Of a stretch of DNA of 64,000 bases, positions 18,512 through 27,561 are shown in pieces. The stretch covers positions 4,606,432 through 4,670,431 of the forward strand of contig NZ_CM001403.1 in assembly GCF_000166195.2 (NCBI RefSeq). Reading direction: 5' to 3'. Every line of letters starts with the position of its first letter. Positions within the stretch are counted from its first letter, which is position 1. Both the position numbers and the translations under genes were made by a program. The DNA is from Mucilaginibacter paludis DSM 18603. Lineage in GTDB: Bacteria; Bacteroidota; Bacteroidia; Sphingobacteriales; Sphingobacteriaceae. A model generated the notes under the pieces. The model did no database searches and had not been told where the DNA came from. It was given only the letters and a program-made list of their open reading frames with translations.

Positions 18512-19441
18512 ATGAAGACATTTCAATATACCATCCTGGCATCGGGATTATTAATCATGATGCTGCTCAATGCTTGTAGTAAATCCAATAACGCCTCGCC
18601 AGCTATCACCTATGGCGGCCCGCCGCCTTCAACCTGGCAGGAGCATTGGTTTGAGCATAACTCGCTGTTAAAACGTGTTTTTTACGATAATAACCAGGCT
18701 TTGTATTATGATGACGCGATGGATCGTAAGGTAACCTGGCCCGATACCGTTTTTGCTAAAGTATGGGCTTACGCCAAAAAAACTTATGGCAACTTTGGCG
18801 ATTCGTCCAGGCTATATGTGGTCATGCACCAGGGTATTTATACCGGTGAAGGCCACCCAGGATCTTATTTTGATGCCGCGCACGATTACCGCAATATGAT
18901 TGACGTTGGCAGCCAGGACTGGACGGTGGCATCTGATAATAACCTGAATATTCCTATCCACGAGACCGGGCACATTATATGCGGGGCCAATAACGGTGTT
19001 AAAGGCTCGCCATCGGATGTGATCTGGGGCGATAGTAAGTTCATGGAAATTTACATCTATGATGTACTGATCAATATCGGCCGACCCGAAGAGGCTGCTA
19101 AGGTTTTTAACCAGATGCAAACGCAGTATGATAATTTTCCTTCTTCGCGGTCGCAATGGTTTAAAAACTGGTTTTATCCCATCTATAACCAATATGGTAA
19201 AGCGGCAGTTTTAAGCAAGTACTTTGTTTTGCTTTCGCAAAATTTCCCTAAAAAAACCAATGCTCATGGTTTTGAGTACACACGCGATTTAAAATTTGGT
19301 GAGTTTATACACTTCTGGAGCGGCGCGGCAGGCGTAAACCTGAAGGCGCAGGCCACGATAGCCTTCGGCTGGAATATGGCATGGGAGCAGGAACTAAAAA
19401 ACGCGCAGGAGGATTTTCCAAACGTAAAATACCCTTACTAA
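18512..19441 (+). CDS. HEXXH zincin-type metalloprotease-like lipoprotein
   Basis: A 309-residue lipoprotein; the ATG at 18512 gives a clean signal, MKTFQYTILASGLLIMMLLNAC. The zinc-binding helix reads IPIHETGHIICGANN, with His150, Glu151 and His154 forming HEXXH. Downstream, GDSKFMEIYIYDVLINIG may give the third ligand (the Glu of FMEIY). A Trp-rich C-terminal part (SQWFKNWFYPIYNQYG, FIHFWSGAAGVNL) follows. Known families of this shape occur in SusCD loci without assigned substrate. It may clip peptides or glycopeptides at the surface, but only the HEXXH motif supports this. The upstream hairpin separates it from the PKD-like gene. Confidence 0.7.
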   Translation: MKTFQYTILASGLLIMMLLNACSKSNNASPAITYGGPPPSTWQEHWFEHNSLLKRVFYDNNQALYYDDAMDRKVTWPDTVFAKVWAYAKKTYGNFGDSSRLYVVMHQGIYTGEGHPGSYFDAAHDYRNMIDVGSQDWTVASDNNLNIPIHETGHIICGANNGVKGSPSDVIWGDSKFMEIYIYDVLINIGRPEEAAKVFNQMQTQYDNFPSSRSQWFKNWFYPIYNQYGKAAVLSKYFVLLSQNFPKKTNAHGFEYTRDLKFGEFIHFWSGAAGVNLKAQATIAFGWNMAWEQELKNAQEDFPNVKYPY

Positions 19442-19547
19442 AAGAATCAAGATGTAAGAACCAGGATGCAAGGCGCATTTCAGCTCCTAAATACAATACT
19501 CATATTACAGGGTGCTTACAAAATCATAAAACTTAAAAACAGAAGCT

Positions 19548-20681
19548 ATGAAAATCAGGATTTTATTATTTACGGTATTGCTGCCCATAGCGGCGGCGGC
19601 ACAAACCAGCAATTTTAGCCTTACTGGTAAAATTGGCAAACTGGATAAACCTGTAATGGTTTACCTGGATTATATGGACAATGGCGTTAGCCATGAAGAT
19701 TCATCGGCTGTTGTTAACGGCACATTCAGTTTTTCGGGAACGATCAAATACATTTCTACCGCCCGTATGGCGATGGCGCATCAGGGTGAGGGTAAAAATA
19801 CTGCCATTTACAAGGGTGATGCCGATGCTATTTATTTTGATTTTGGAAAAGAAAAGATAACCCTCAGCTCAAACGATTCGTTGAGCAACGCCAAATTTAG
19901 CGGTTCGATAGTTTACGAGGACTATCAGGCTTACAACAAGGCTATAGGAGGTTATTTTATCGACCTGATTAAGGCGGCTAATGCCGAATTTGCACGCGGT
20001 ACGCCAGAGCAACAAAAAGACACCACATACATCAAGGCCCAGCGTGATAAATACAACCAGATCTGGGTGGTAAGGTCGAAAAAGCAATTTGAATTCGCAA
20101 AAAACAATCCCCATTCTTATTTCGGCTTGGAAGCACTATCTGAAGCTTCGGGTCATTTTAACGTGGCTAAACTGCAACCCATTTATGATGCCTTAGATGA
20201 AAAACTAAGGGCAACGGATGTAGGCGTAAAGCTGGCCCAGCGTTTAAAATCGGTAAGTATAACGTCTCTCGGCAAAACGGCCCCCCTGTTTACCATGAAT
20301 AATGTTAGCGGTAAGCCGGTTTCTTTAGCCGATTTAAAAGGTAAGGTAGTACTGATTGATTTTTGGGCAAGCTGGTGCGAGCCCTGCCGTGCCGAAAGCC
20401 CGAACCTGAAAACCCAGTATAAGTTATACAAGGATAAGGGCTTCGAGATCATTTCCGTATCGGTTGACACCGATAAAAAGCGGTGGCTGGCGGCAATTGA
20501 AGAAGACGGCTTACCCTGGCTGCAGGTGTCGGACCTGAAGGGCTCAAACAACGCGGCAGCCAGAGTATATGGCGTTAATGGCGTGCCTGCTTTTTTCCTG
20601 ATCGATCGCGAAGGCAAAATTATCGGGAAGGATCTACGGGGCGAGCCGCTTAATAAAAAGCTTGCCGAAATTTTTAACTAA
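19548..20681 (+). CDS. TlpA-like thiol-disulfide oxidoreductase with DUF4369 domain
   Basis: A 377-residue exported protein. A signal peptide (MKIRILLFTVLLPIAAAAQ) precedes a DUF4369 beta-domain at about 22-115, a helical linker, then a thioredoxin-like AhpC/TSA domain at about 240-377. The active site is WASWCEPC with Cys277 and Cys280. The cis-Pro segment reads VNGVPAFFLID. It keeps periplasmic cysteines reduced or exchanges disulfides. It is one of three redox genes here (with 20693 and 22602), which suggests a disulfide relay for proteins of this locus. Confidence 0.92.
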   Translation: MKIRILLFTVLLPIAAAAQTSNFSLTGKIGKLDKPVMVYLDYMDNGVSHEDSSAVVNGTFSFSGTIKYISTARMAMAHQGEGKNTAIYKGDADAIYFDFGKEKITLSSNDSLSNAKFSGSIVYEDYQAYNKAIGGYFIDLIKAANAEFARGTPEQQKDTTYIKAQRDKYNQIWVVRSKKQFEFAKNNPHSYFGLEALSEASGHFNVAKLQPIYDALDEKLRATDVGVKLAQRLKSVSITSLGKTAPLFTMNNVSGKPVSLADLKGKVVLIDFWASWCEPCRAESPNLKTQYKLYKDKGFEIISVSVDTDKKRWLAAIEEDGLPWLQVSDLKGSNNAAARVYGVNGVPAFFLIDREGKIIGKDLRGEPLNKKLAEIFN

Positions 20682-20692
20682 AACCTAATGTG

Positions 20693-22579
20693 ATGAGAAG
20701 ATTTTTTTTGTTTTTACTATTGTTAATTACAACGGCTCAGGCTGTTGCATTTAACAAGGCACCTGTAGCAGGTGCCGCTAAATTGCCGCTTAAAGTATTG
20801 TATGTAGGCTATAACCCAGAAAAGCCTATGCCAGCTCATGTCAATTATTACAGTACCGCTGCCGGGGCAATTGAAAAAGCGTATAAAACGCGCATGGCCG
20901 ATTTTAAGGCTTTTTTAGAAACCCGCTTTGCTCAAGCCGAGGTAGTGGATGTAAGGGATTATACTGCGGCTATGTCCGACAAGTTTGACGTAACCATTTT
21001 AGATGCCGGGCCTGTAAAGTTACCCGCTGATTTTGACAGGCCTATGGTATTACTGCATGAAATGGCGCCTAACGTAGGTATGCCCATTGGCCTCAAGTTT
21101 GATTGGTACTGCCAGTGCCTGGAAGACGACGCGCTAAACATCAACACCAAACACGAGATTTTTAACACACCAAACAAGGTAAACCTTACTCTGGTAATCA
21201 GGCCAACACCCGGCTCGTTCTACAACGGTTTTCAGGGTGCTACTACGCCTAAGCAAATGCCGATGTGGAAAGTGGTTAAAGAAGAGCCCGGAGAAAAAGA
21301 GAAATACATCATCGGTATGGTAGCCCATGGTGAAGGTTTTAATGATTCGCCCGACGCGGAAGCCATCTCGGGTGGGGTTTGTTTAAAAAATGCCGAGGCC
21401 GTCGCCTTAGGCCGACATGGCAATTATTTGATGTGGGGCTTTTCGGCGTCTCCCGATCACATGACGGACGAGGCAAAGGATGTTTTTGTGAATGCCATTT
21501 GCTATATCAAGAAGTTTGATCATCAGTTGCCTATCGTAAAAAAAGTACAGATTGAAAATCGTGAACTGATAGACGAACTGGTGTATCGTACGGATAAGGC
21601 GCTGTACCAAAAGGCCCTTGTTTCCCGCCGGGAGGGTAACATCCGTTTGCTTAAATTGCAACAGGCGCTTAAAGACAGAAAAGCCAAGGGCGAAGATATT
21701 GGCCATGGGAACGAGATGTTTCTAAAAATGCCCGTAACTAACGATATGGAAAGCTTTGAGCACTACTTAAAAGGCTACAACGGCGAGGAACTATTTGCCA
21801 GGTTTGGCACCAATACCAAATTGTATCACCAATATTATCACGATAATTACGAATATTTCTATCCTTCAGGTTCCTATTCGCTGCAGTTAGATCCGGATGC
21901 GCAAAAATTGGGTATCTCTAACCGCAAAGTGCAGATACTGGAAAAATGTATCCTGATGCTTGAAAAAAATGAAGATGCTGCTTTGGCCCAAAGGGTATTG
22001 GAGCGTTATACTACCGAAAAGTTTGCCAGCGCTGCCGAATGGCGCAACTGGCTCACAAAAAACAAAGCCAATTTATTTTATACCGAAGCGGGCGGCTTTA
22101 AATTTATGGTGAACACCTATAATAAAAATACCACGGCCGCGGTAAGGCCGGTTTCACCGGCCAATATAGCTTCGGTAAGTGCAGGGCCCACGCTTACTGA
22201 CCCGGTTGCTGTGACTGCTAAACTGGAAGAAGGAAGTACAAAAGATAAAAAGAAGATTGTAATTGATGCACATATTTTAAAAGGCTGGCATATTTACGCC
22301 TACGTGCCCGATGGCAGCCCTTTTATTCAAACCGAAGTGATATTGGAGCTGCCTGATGGGACGAAAGGTTTACCCGAGTGGCAAAGTTCAGCCGGTATTC
22401 CCTTTGCGGGTGGCGAGGGCATGTTTGTTTGGGAAGAGCAGGCGAGCTTTAAAACAGAGATCAGTACATCGGCATTAAAGGCAGGCTCGGTAATTAAATG
22501 CGGGCTGTATTACCAGGTTTGTGATAACAACAAATGCTTTCCACCTAAAAGAAAGATGGTAGAATTGCAGGTTTTATAA
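20693..22579 (+). CDS. exported protein: unknown N-terminal region plus DsbD-alpha-like C-terminal domain
   Basis: A protein of 628 residues from the ATG at 20693 (a GTG lies one codon upstream). A signal peptide is followed by an alpha/beta region at about 30-270 (LPLKVLYVGYNPEKP, DKFDVTILDAG, MVLLHEMAPNVGMP) that I cannot name; it has the look of a Rossmann or glutamine-amidotransferase-like fold of the ThuA type. A helical middle follows. The last 120 residues resemble the N-terminal DsbD-alpha domain (VIDAHILKGWHIYAYVPDGSP), ending in GLYYQVCDNNKCFPPKR with the Cys pair of the YxxCxxxxCxPP motif. DsbD-alpha passes electrons between the membrane and periplasmic thioredoxins, so the protein may take part in the same relay as the two TlpA-like neighbours. 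Confidence 0.75.
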   Translation: MRRFFLFLLLLITTAQAVAFNKAPVAGAAKLPLKVLYVGYNPEKPMPAHVNYYSTAAGAIEKAYKTRMADFKAFLETRFAQAEVVDVRDYTAAMSDKFDVTILDAGPVKLPADFDRPMVLLHEMAPNVGMPIGLKFDWYCQCLEDDALNINTKHEIFNTPNKVNLTLVIRPTPGSFYNGFQGATTPKQMPMWKVVKEEPGEKEKYIIGMVAHGEGFNDSPDAEAISGGVCLKNAEAVALGRHGNYLMWGFSASPDHMTDEAKDVFVNAICYIKKFDHQLPIVKKVQIENRELIDELVYRTDKALYQKALVSRREGNIRLLKLQQALKDRKAKGEDIGHGNEMFLKMPVTNDMESFEHYLKGYNGEELFARFGTNTKLYHQYYHDNYEYFYPSGSYSLQLDPDAQKLGISNRKVQILEKCILMLEKNEDAALAQRVLERYTTEKFASAAEWRNWLTKNKANLFYTEAGGFKFMVNTYNKNTTAAVRPVSPANIASVSAGPTLTDPVAVTAKLEEGSTKDKKKIVIDAHILKGWHIYAYVPDGSPFIQTEVILELPDGTKGLPEWQSSAGIPFAGGEGMFVWEEQASFKTEISTSALKAGSVIKCGLYYQVCDNNKCFPPKRKMVELQVL

Positions 22580-22601
22580 TCGTCGGTAAAATATCCTTTA
22601 A

Positions 22602-23141
22602 ATGAAATTATACATCAGAATTTTATCGCTGGTTTTCACCTTTGTTTACATTAACCAGGCGGCAAAAGCATCCGGCCCGATAGGGGCCGATACCTTAACC
22701 AAGCCTAACCTCACAATAGGTAAAACCCTTCCTCAATTTACCTTGCAAACGCCCGATGGCACAGCTATCAAAATGTCATCAGTTAAAGGTAAGGTGGTAT
22801 TAGTTGATTTCTGGGCATCGTGGTGTATGCCTTGCAGGGCATCTATTCCGCATCTTAAACAATTATATCAAAAGTATCATGCCGATGGATTTGAAATTTT
22901 AAGCGTATCCATCGATCAGAATAATAAGGCCTGGAAAAACGCTATGCTTAAAGAAGCCATGCCCTGGCCCCAGGTAATTGATCATTACGATGCCGGGATG
23001 GATGCTTCCACCTTAATGTTATCTTTGGGGATAGCGTCTGTTCCGTTTGTAATGATGCTGGATGATGAAGGGAAGGTAGTAACGATTAACCCCGCCAAAG
23101 AAGAAACCGACGATCAACTCAAAAAAATATTCAAACATTAA
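22602..23141 (+). CDS. TlpA-like periplasmic thioredoxin
   Basis: A 179-residue exported thioredoxin-fold protein. The signal peptide reaches about residue 24. The redoxin domain has WASWCMPC with Cys75 and Cys78, and the cis-Pro segment GIASVPFVMM. Single-domain size and the CMPC site fit a TlpA/ResA-type reductant. It lies 22 bases after the DsbD-alpha fusion gene and 8 bases before the GH92 gene, so all are likely one transcript. Confidence 0.92.
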   Translation: MKLYIRILSLVFTFVYINQAAKASGPIGADTLTKPNLTIGKTLPQFTLQTPDGTAIKMSSVKGKVVLVDFWASWCMPCRASIPHLKQLYQKYHADGFEILSVSIDQNNKAWKNAMLKEAMPWPQVIDHYDAGMDASTLMLSLGIASVPFVMMLDDEGKVVTINPAKEETDDQLKKIFKH

Positions 23142-23149
23142 TACACATC

Positions 23150-25471
23150 ATGAAAAACAACAAGTTGGCCGGGGTAATAAAAAAATCGTTGTTAGTTATT
23201 TTAGCGGCATCGCAGCAGCTATCTTACGCGCAAAACAGCGGTCCGGCCAGGTTAGTAAGCTATGTAAAACCCTTGATAGGCACAGGGGCGGTTGATAAAA
23301 ACAGCCTTTCGGGGAGTAATTTCCCGGGCGCCACTGTGCCGTTCGGTTTTGTGCAGTTGAGTCCGGATACGCAGGATGGGCCTGACGATCCGGCATCTGG
23401 TTACGATTATAATGATAAAACCATTGTTGGGTTCAGTCATACGCATTTAAGCGGAACCGGGGTATCCGATTTGTTCGATGTATTGCTGATGCCAACAACC
23501 GGGGAACTCAAAACAGAACCCGGCAACGCCGAACAAAAAGGCAGCGGATACCGCTCTGCCTATACCCACGGTGAAGAAACCGCAGGGCCAGGCTATTACA
23601 GTGTAATGCTTAAAGATTACGGTATAAAAGCTGAATTAACGTCGACAGTACATGTGGGTATGCACCGTTATACTTTCCCCCAAAATAGCCAGTCGCATAT
23701 TCTGATCGACCTGAATCACTCGCTGAATAAAAAACGCGATTACTGGGCCTGTAAAATTATTGGTGCGGAGATCCGGGTTATTGATCAGCATACCATCGAA
23801 GGATACCGCATTATTACCGGCTGGGCCAAACTGCGTAAGGTGTACTTCCACGCTGAGTTTTCAAAACCTTTTGATAGCGCTACGCTCGTTAGCGGCAGCA
23901 GCCAACACCGGGATCTTTCCGTTATCAATGGTTCCAACTTAAAAGCCGCGCTGAATTTCAACACCACGGATAATGAGCAGGTGCTGGTTAAAGTGGCGCT
24001 TTCTCCGGTGAGTATGGAAAACGCGAGGCAAAACCTAAGCGTCGAACTGCCCGGCTGGGATTTTGACCGGGTAAGTACACAAAGCAGTAACAAATGGGAA
24101 ACAGAACTCAGTAAAATAAAGATCGACGGTACCCAAACACAGAAAGAGATATTTTACACTGGCCTTTACCACGCTTTTACACAGCCCAATAATATAGCTG
24201 ATGTAAACGGCGATTACCAGGCTACCGACCTTAGCATTGCCAACGCGCCCGATAAAGCTCATTACTCCACGTTTTCGCTTTGGGATACTTACCGCGCGGC
24301 ACATCCTTTATATACTTTGGTGCAGTCCGAAAAAACTGCGGCCTTTATCAACAGCATGATGAGGCAGTATACCAGCTATGGCTACTTACCCATCTGGCAG
24401 TTATGGGGCGATGAAAATTACTGCATGATAGGCAATCACGCTATTCCCGTGATTGTTGACGCTGCATTTAAAGGTATTAAGGGTTTTGATGTAGAAAAGG
24501 CTTACCAGGCTGTAAAAGCCTCTTTGCTTACAGATCATCCCGGCTCGCCATTCAGCACTTGGGAAAAATATCAGTATATACCCGAAGATATACAGTCGCA
24601 ATCGGTATCCATTACACTCGAAACAGCTTATGATGATTGGTGCGTGGCCCAACTGGCTAAAAAGTTAAATAAAACTGACGACTATAACCGCTTTATAAAG
24701 CGGTCGGAATTTTATAGAAACCTGTATAATACCAAAACCGGCTTTTTTCAGGCTAAGAAGAAAGACGGTAACTGGCTGGAACCATTTAACCCTTTACAAT
24801 ACGGCGGCAACGGTGGCAACCCCTATACCGAAGGTAACGCCTGGCAATACTTTTGGTATGTACCCCAAAACGTAGAAGGCCTTATCGGCCTGGTTGGGGG
24901 TGATGCTGCATTCAATGCCAAACTCGACCAGTTTTTTACCCTCGAAGATAAAAGTGCCGAAAAAAATGGCAATGCTTCAGGCTTTATTGGGCAGTACGCG
25001 CACGGTAACGAGCCGAGTCATCACATTGCTTACCTGTACGATTATTCGGGCCAGCCCTGGAAAACACAAATGTATGTTTCACGGATTTTAAATACCCTGT
25101 ACAATAATTCGTCATCCGGCTACGCAGGGAACGAGGATTGTGGGCAGATGTCGGCCTGGTACATTTTCAGCGCGATGGGGTTTTATCCGGTAAACCCGGC
25201 TAATGGCGTTTACGCTATAGGTTCGCCGGTACTAAAACATGCGGAGATACCCGTGGCCGATGGGAAAACATTCACTGTTGATGTAAATAACCCAGGGGCC
25301 GCCAATCCCTATATTCAATCTGTTAAGCTTAATGGCAAGCCTTATCATAAAACGTATATCACACAAGGAGATATTGTTAGTGGAAGCAGGCTTGAATTTG
25401 CCATGGGCGCGAAGCCTAATAAAGCGTGGGGAACTAAGCCGGAGGATAAGCCGCCGGTGTGGGGGTATTGA
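23150..25471 (+). CDS. GH92 family alpha-mannosidase, exported
   Basis: A 773-residue secreted enzyme. A signal peptide (to about residue 27) is followed by the GH92 N-terminal sandwich (VKPLIGTG, NFPGATVPFGFVQLSPDT, GFSHTHLSGTG) and the (alpha/alpha)6 catalytic domain (FSLWDTYRAAHPLYTLVQ, QQ-type GNEPSHHIAYLYDYSGQPW, GNEDCGQMSAWYIFSAMGFYP). GH92 enzymes are calcium-dependent exo-acting alpha-mannosidases of the 1,2-, 1,3- and 1,4-linked kinds, often on N-glycans or yeast mannan. The linkage cannot be read from the sequence. It starts 8 bases after the tlpA-like gene, and a GH29 gene follows after a repeat-bearing gap. Confidence 0.95.
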   Translation: MKNNKLAGVIKKSLLVILAASQQLSYAQNSGPARLVSYVKPLIGTGAVDKNSLSGSNFPGATVPFGFVQLSPDTQDGPDDPASGYDYNDKTIVGFSHTHLSGTGVSDLFDVLLMPTTGELKTEPGNAEQKGSGYRSAYTHGEETAGPGYYSVMLKDYGIKAELTSTVHVGMHRYTFPQNSQSHILIDLNHSLNKKRDYWACKIIGAEIRVIDQHTIEGYRIITGWAKLRKVYFHAEFSKPFDSATLVSGSSQHRDLSVINGSNLKAALNFNTTDNEQVLVKVALSPVSMENARQNLSVELPGWDFDRVSTQSSNKWETELSKIKIDGTQTQKEIFYTGLYHAFTQPNNIADVNGDYQATDLSIANAPDKAHYSTFSLWDTYRAAHPLYTLVQSEKTAAFINSMMRQYTSYGYLPIWQLWGDENYCMIGNHAIPVIVDAAFKGIKGFDVEKAYQAVKASLLTDHPGSPFSTWEKYQYIPEDIQSQSVSITLETAYDDWCVAQLAKKLNKTDDYNRFIKRSEFYRNLYNTKTGFFQAKKKDGNWLEPFNPLQYGGNGGNPYTEGNAWQYFWYVPQNVEGLIGLVGGDAAFNAKLDQFFTLEDKSAEKNGNASGFIGQYAHGNEPSHHIAYLYDYSGQPWKTQMYVSRILNTLYNNSSSGYAGNEDCGQMSAWYIFSAMGFYPVNPANGVYAIGSPVLKHAEIPVADGKTFTVDVNNPGAANPYIQSVKLNGKPYHKTYITQGDIVSGSRLEFAMGAKPNKAWGTKPEDKPPVWGY

Positions 25472-25480
25472 AAAAAAAGT

Positions 25481-25565
25481 GTCGTTGCAATCGCTGAGGC
25501 TATACAGGGCGAAACTGCACGGTCGCCCTGCTTAAGTAGAGATTGCTTCGTACCTCGCAATGACA
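25481..25565. repeat. dispersed palindromic repeat, family A (diverged copy)
   Basis: The right arm (25538-25565) carries the agattgcttcgtacctcgca core seen in the copies at 56826-57200. The left arm is degraded to gtcgttgcaatcgctgaggc. The unit fills most of the 186-base gap between the GH92 and GH29 genes. Confidence 0.8.
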
Positions 25566-25657
25566 TAGTTTAAGATGTCTTTCAAATGTCGTTCCTCCTC
25601 AACGACTGTAGGAGAGAGGTGCTTTGCTAATAATCAGCTTCTTAATGATCAATCATC

Positions 25658-27055
25658 ATGAAAAATATCAATAAATTAAAAATTACCACAGCATTGCTTC
25701 TTTGCATGCTGCCTGTTCTGTTAAAAGCGCAAAACAAAAGTAATCTTGCTCAATTGCAGCAACAGTTTGTTAACCAGCGCTTCGGGATGTTTATCCACTT
25801 CAATATCCCCACCTATATGAATCAGGACTGGGCCGATCCAGAAGCATCGCCTGCCATTTTCAATCCCACTAAACTCAATTGCGATCAATGGGCTAAAGCC
25901 GCTAAGTCTGCCAATATGAGCTACGGTTGTATTACCACCAAGCACCACAGTGGTTTTTGCATCTGGGATACTAAAACTACTGATTACAGCGTGATGAATA
26001 GCCCTTGTAAACGAGACGTAGTGAAGGAGTTTACCGACGCTTTCAGGGCCAACGGCCTCAAAGTATATCTTTATTATTCCATCCTGGATACCCATCATCA
26101 CCTAAGGCCAAACTGTATAACGCCCGAACATATCAAAATGATTAAAGCCCAGCTCACCGAGTTATTGACACATTATGGCGATATCGAGGCTTTAATTATC
26201 GATGGATGGGATGCGCCATGGTCCAGAATTTCTTATGACGATGTGCCTTTTGAGGAGATTTACCGTTTGGTAAAATCGCTGCAACCCAACTGCCTGCTGA
26301 TGGATTTAAACGGAGCCAAATACCCTGCGGAAGGTATGTACTATACCGATATTAAAACTTATGAGATGGGGGCAGGGCAGCGGGTATCTAAACAAAGTAA
26401 CCGCATGCCAGCATTGGCTTGCCTGCCTTTGCAGGCTAACTGGTTTTGGGAAATCAGCCATCCCGGTACGCCCGTTAAGGATCCTGTAAAGTTGGTGAAC
26501 GAAGAAATTATCCCGCTTAACAAAGTTGACTGTAACTTTATTTTAAATGTTGCCCCTAACCGCGATGGCTTAATGGATGATAATGCCTTGGCGGCGCTCA
26601 CAAAGATAGGAGAACTTTGGCATAACGACGGCCCGGTGGCCACTTTACCCGAATTGGATGCGCCCATTATTTCGCATAACCTTGCCAAAAGACAACCCGC
26701 CAACTCGAGTTGGAGCGACGATTCAAATATTATGGACTTTGCTAACGACGACGACTTTAGCACTTCGTGGATCTCAAATCCCACGGTAAAAAAGCCCTGG
26801 TACGAAATTGATTTTAAGCAGGAGCAGGCATTTAATACCATTGTGGTTGCCGAAGAAAAGGCCAATATTTCAAGCTATCGCCTTGAAGTTTACCAAAAGG
26901 GTGCCTGGAAAACGATATTGGCCGGCCAAAACTCAAACAGGATTAAGGTACACAGGTTTGAACGCGTAAAAGGAACCAGGGTGCGGATCTTGATCGATGC
27001 TTATGCCGCACAACCATCTATTGCCGAATTTCAGGTTTACAACGAACGGCGGTAG
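25658..27055 (+). CDS. GH29 family alpha-L-fucosidase with C-terminal F5/8-type domain
   Basis: A 465-residue exported enzyme (signal MKNINKLKITTALLLCMLPVLLKAQ). The GH29 barrel occupies about 27-335: NQRFGMFIHFNIPTYMNQDW, GCITTKHHSGFCIWDTK with the conserved KHHxGF, and EALIIDGWDAPWS, which should carry the nucleophile Asp. A discoidin/F5-8C-like sandwich follows at about 350-463 (DFSTSWISNPTVKKPWYEIDF, RVKGTRVRILIDAY), probably for carbohydrate binding. It hydrolyses terminal alpha-L-fucose. With GH92 it points to mannose- and fucose-capped glycans as the target of the locus. Confidence 0.93.
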   Translation: MKNINKLKITTALLLCMLPVLLKAQNKSNLAQLQQQFVNQRFGMFIHFNIPTYMNQDWADPEASPAIFNPTKLNCDQWAKAAKSANMSYGCITTKHHSGFCIWDTKTTDYSVMNSPCKRDVVKEFTDAFRANGLKVYLYYSILDTHHHLRPNCITPEHIKMIKAQLTELLTHYGDIEALIIDGWDAPWSRISYDDVPFEEIYRLVKSLQPNCLLMDLNGAKYPAEGMYYTDIKTYEMGAGQRVSKQSNRMPALACLPLQANWFWEISHPGTPVKDPVKLVNEEIIPLNKVDCNFILNVAPNRDGLMDDNALAALTKIGELWHNDGPVATLPELDAPIISHNLAKRQPANSSWSDDSNIMDFANDDDFSTSWISNPTVKKPWYEIDFKQEQAFNTIVVAEEKANISSYRLEVYQKGAWKTILAGQNSNRIKVHRFERVKGTRVRILIDAYAAQPSIAEFQVYNERR

Positions 27056-27061
27056 GGCTAA

Positions 27062-27140
27062 GTCAAGAGTACTTAGTCCGGAGTCTTGAGTCAAATTCGG
27101 TGTTCCCGATTGAGCATTAATTACTTTTGACTCGGGGCTA
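27062..27140. repeat. short GACT-type repeat cluster
   Basis: Contains agtcaagagt, agtcttgagtcaaa and ggggctaactgact. The 14-mer agtcttgagtcaaa and a near match to gggctaacgact recur on the minus strand inside the riboswitch insert at 63346-63432, so this is a dispersed sequence class. Confidence 0.6.
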
Positions 27141-27225
27141 ACTGACTTTTATGATTGACACTACATGGGCAGAAACTTACAATTAAATCAACATTCAAAA
27201 CAAAAACAAAAAGTCTCCCCTACCG

Positions 27226-27244
27226 GGCATATGCGTCAACCTAA
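27226..27244. repeat. left terminal inverted repeat of the IS
   Basis: 19 bases that match the reverse complement of 28878-28896 perfectly. The first mismatch is one base further out (G versus A). Confidence 0.92.
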
Positions 27245-27283
27245 CACCTTACATTATTGGAGAAGATGTTTGCGCGATTAATT

Positions 27284-27487
27284 TCACTTGTCTTTTTCTT
27301 GTTTGGGAAGATTAGTTTTGGCTTTCTTTACACGTTTTAGTACGAAGCTATTTCTATCTTCTATCAACCATTCCATTTCTTCGCCTTTTTCTAACAGGCA
27401 AGCATCGGCAACTGCTGCCGGGAAGTTTACATAAAACGATTTGGTGCCTCCTCGCTCAACTTTTTGAACTTTTACTTTATATCCCAT
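27284..27487 (-). CDS. AbrB/MazE-like DNA-binding protein carried by the IS
   Basis: 67 residues. VKVQKVERGGTKSFYVNFPAAVADACLLEKGEEMEWLIEDRNSFVLKRV matches the swapped-hairpin AbrB layout: beta strand, a polar turn before the helix PAAVADAC, then GEEMEWLIEDRNSFVLKR as the closing strands. The tail is Lys-rich. AbrB-fold proteins bind palindromic promoter DNA as dimers. The gene lies inside the IS, divergent from the transposase, with its ATG 12 bases from the palindrome. It may repress itself and the transposase. It could instead be a leftover antitoxin, but no toxin gene is present. The fold is my reading of the sequence. Confidence 0.7.
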   Translation of the reverse strand: MGYKVKVQKVERGGTKSFYVNFPAAVADACLLEKGEEMEWLIEDRNSFVLKRVKKAKTNLPKQEKDK

Positions 27488-27499
27488 TTTTTTTGATTA

Positions 27500-27527
27500 A
27501 TTTACATAGTATATATACTATGTAAAT
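27500..27527. promoter_or_regulatory. 28-bp perfect palindrome between abrB-like gene and transposase
   Basis: The half-site is ATTTACATAGTATA followed by its exact reverse complement. It lies 12 bases upstream of the AbrB-like ATG and 34 bases upstream of the transposase ATG, so a bound dimer could block both divergent promoters. The core is AT-rich (TATATA) and might also supply promoter elements. Confidence 0.75.
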
Positions 27528-27561
27528 ATAAATTATTTTACCCATTAATCAAAAAGACATA

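Noticed and set aside
27284..27487. A complete toxin-antitoxin pair with the AbrB-like gene as antitoxin.
   Set aside because: No toxin-sized frame lies next to it inside the IS; the neighbour is the transposase.
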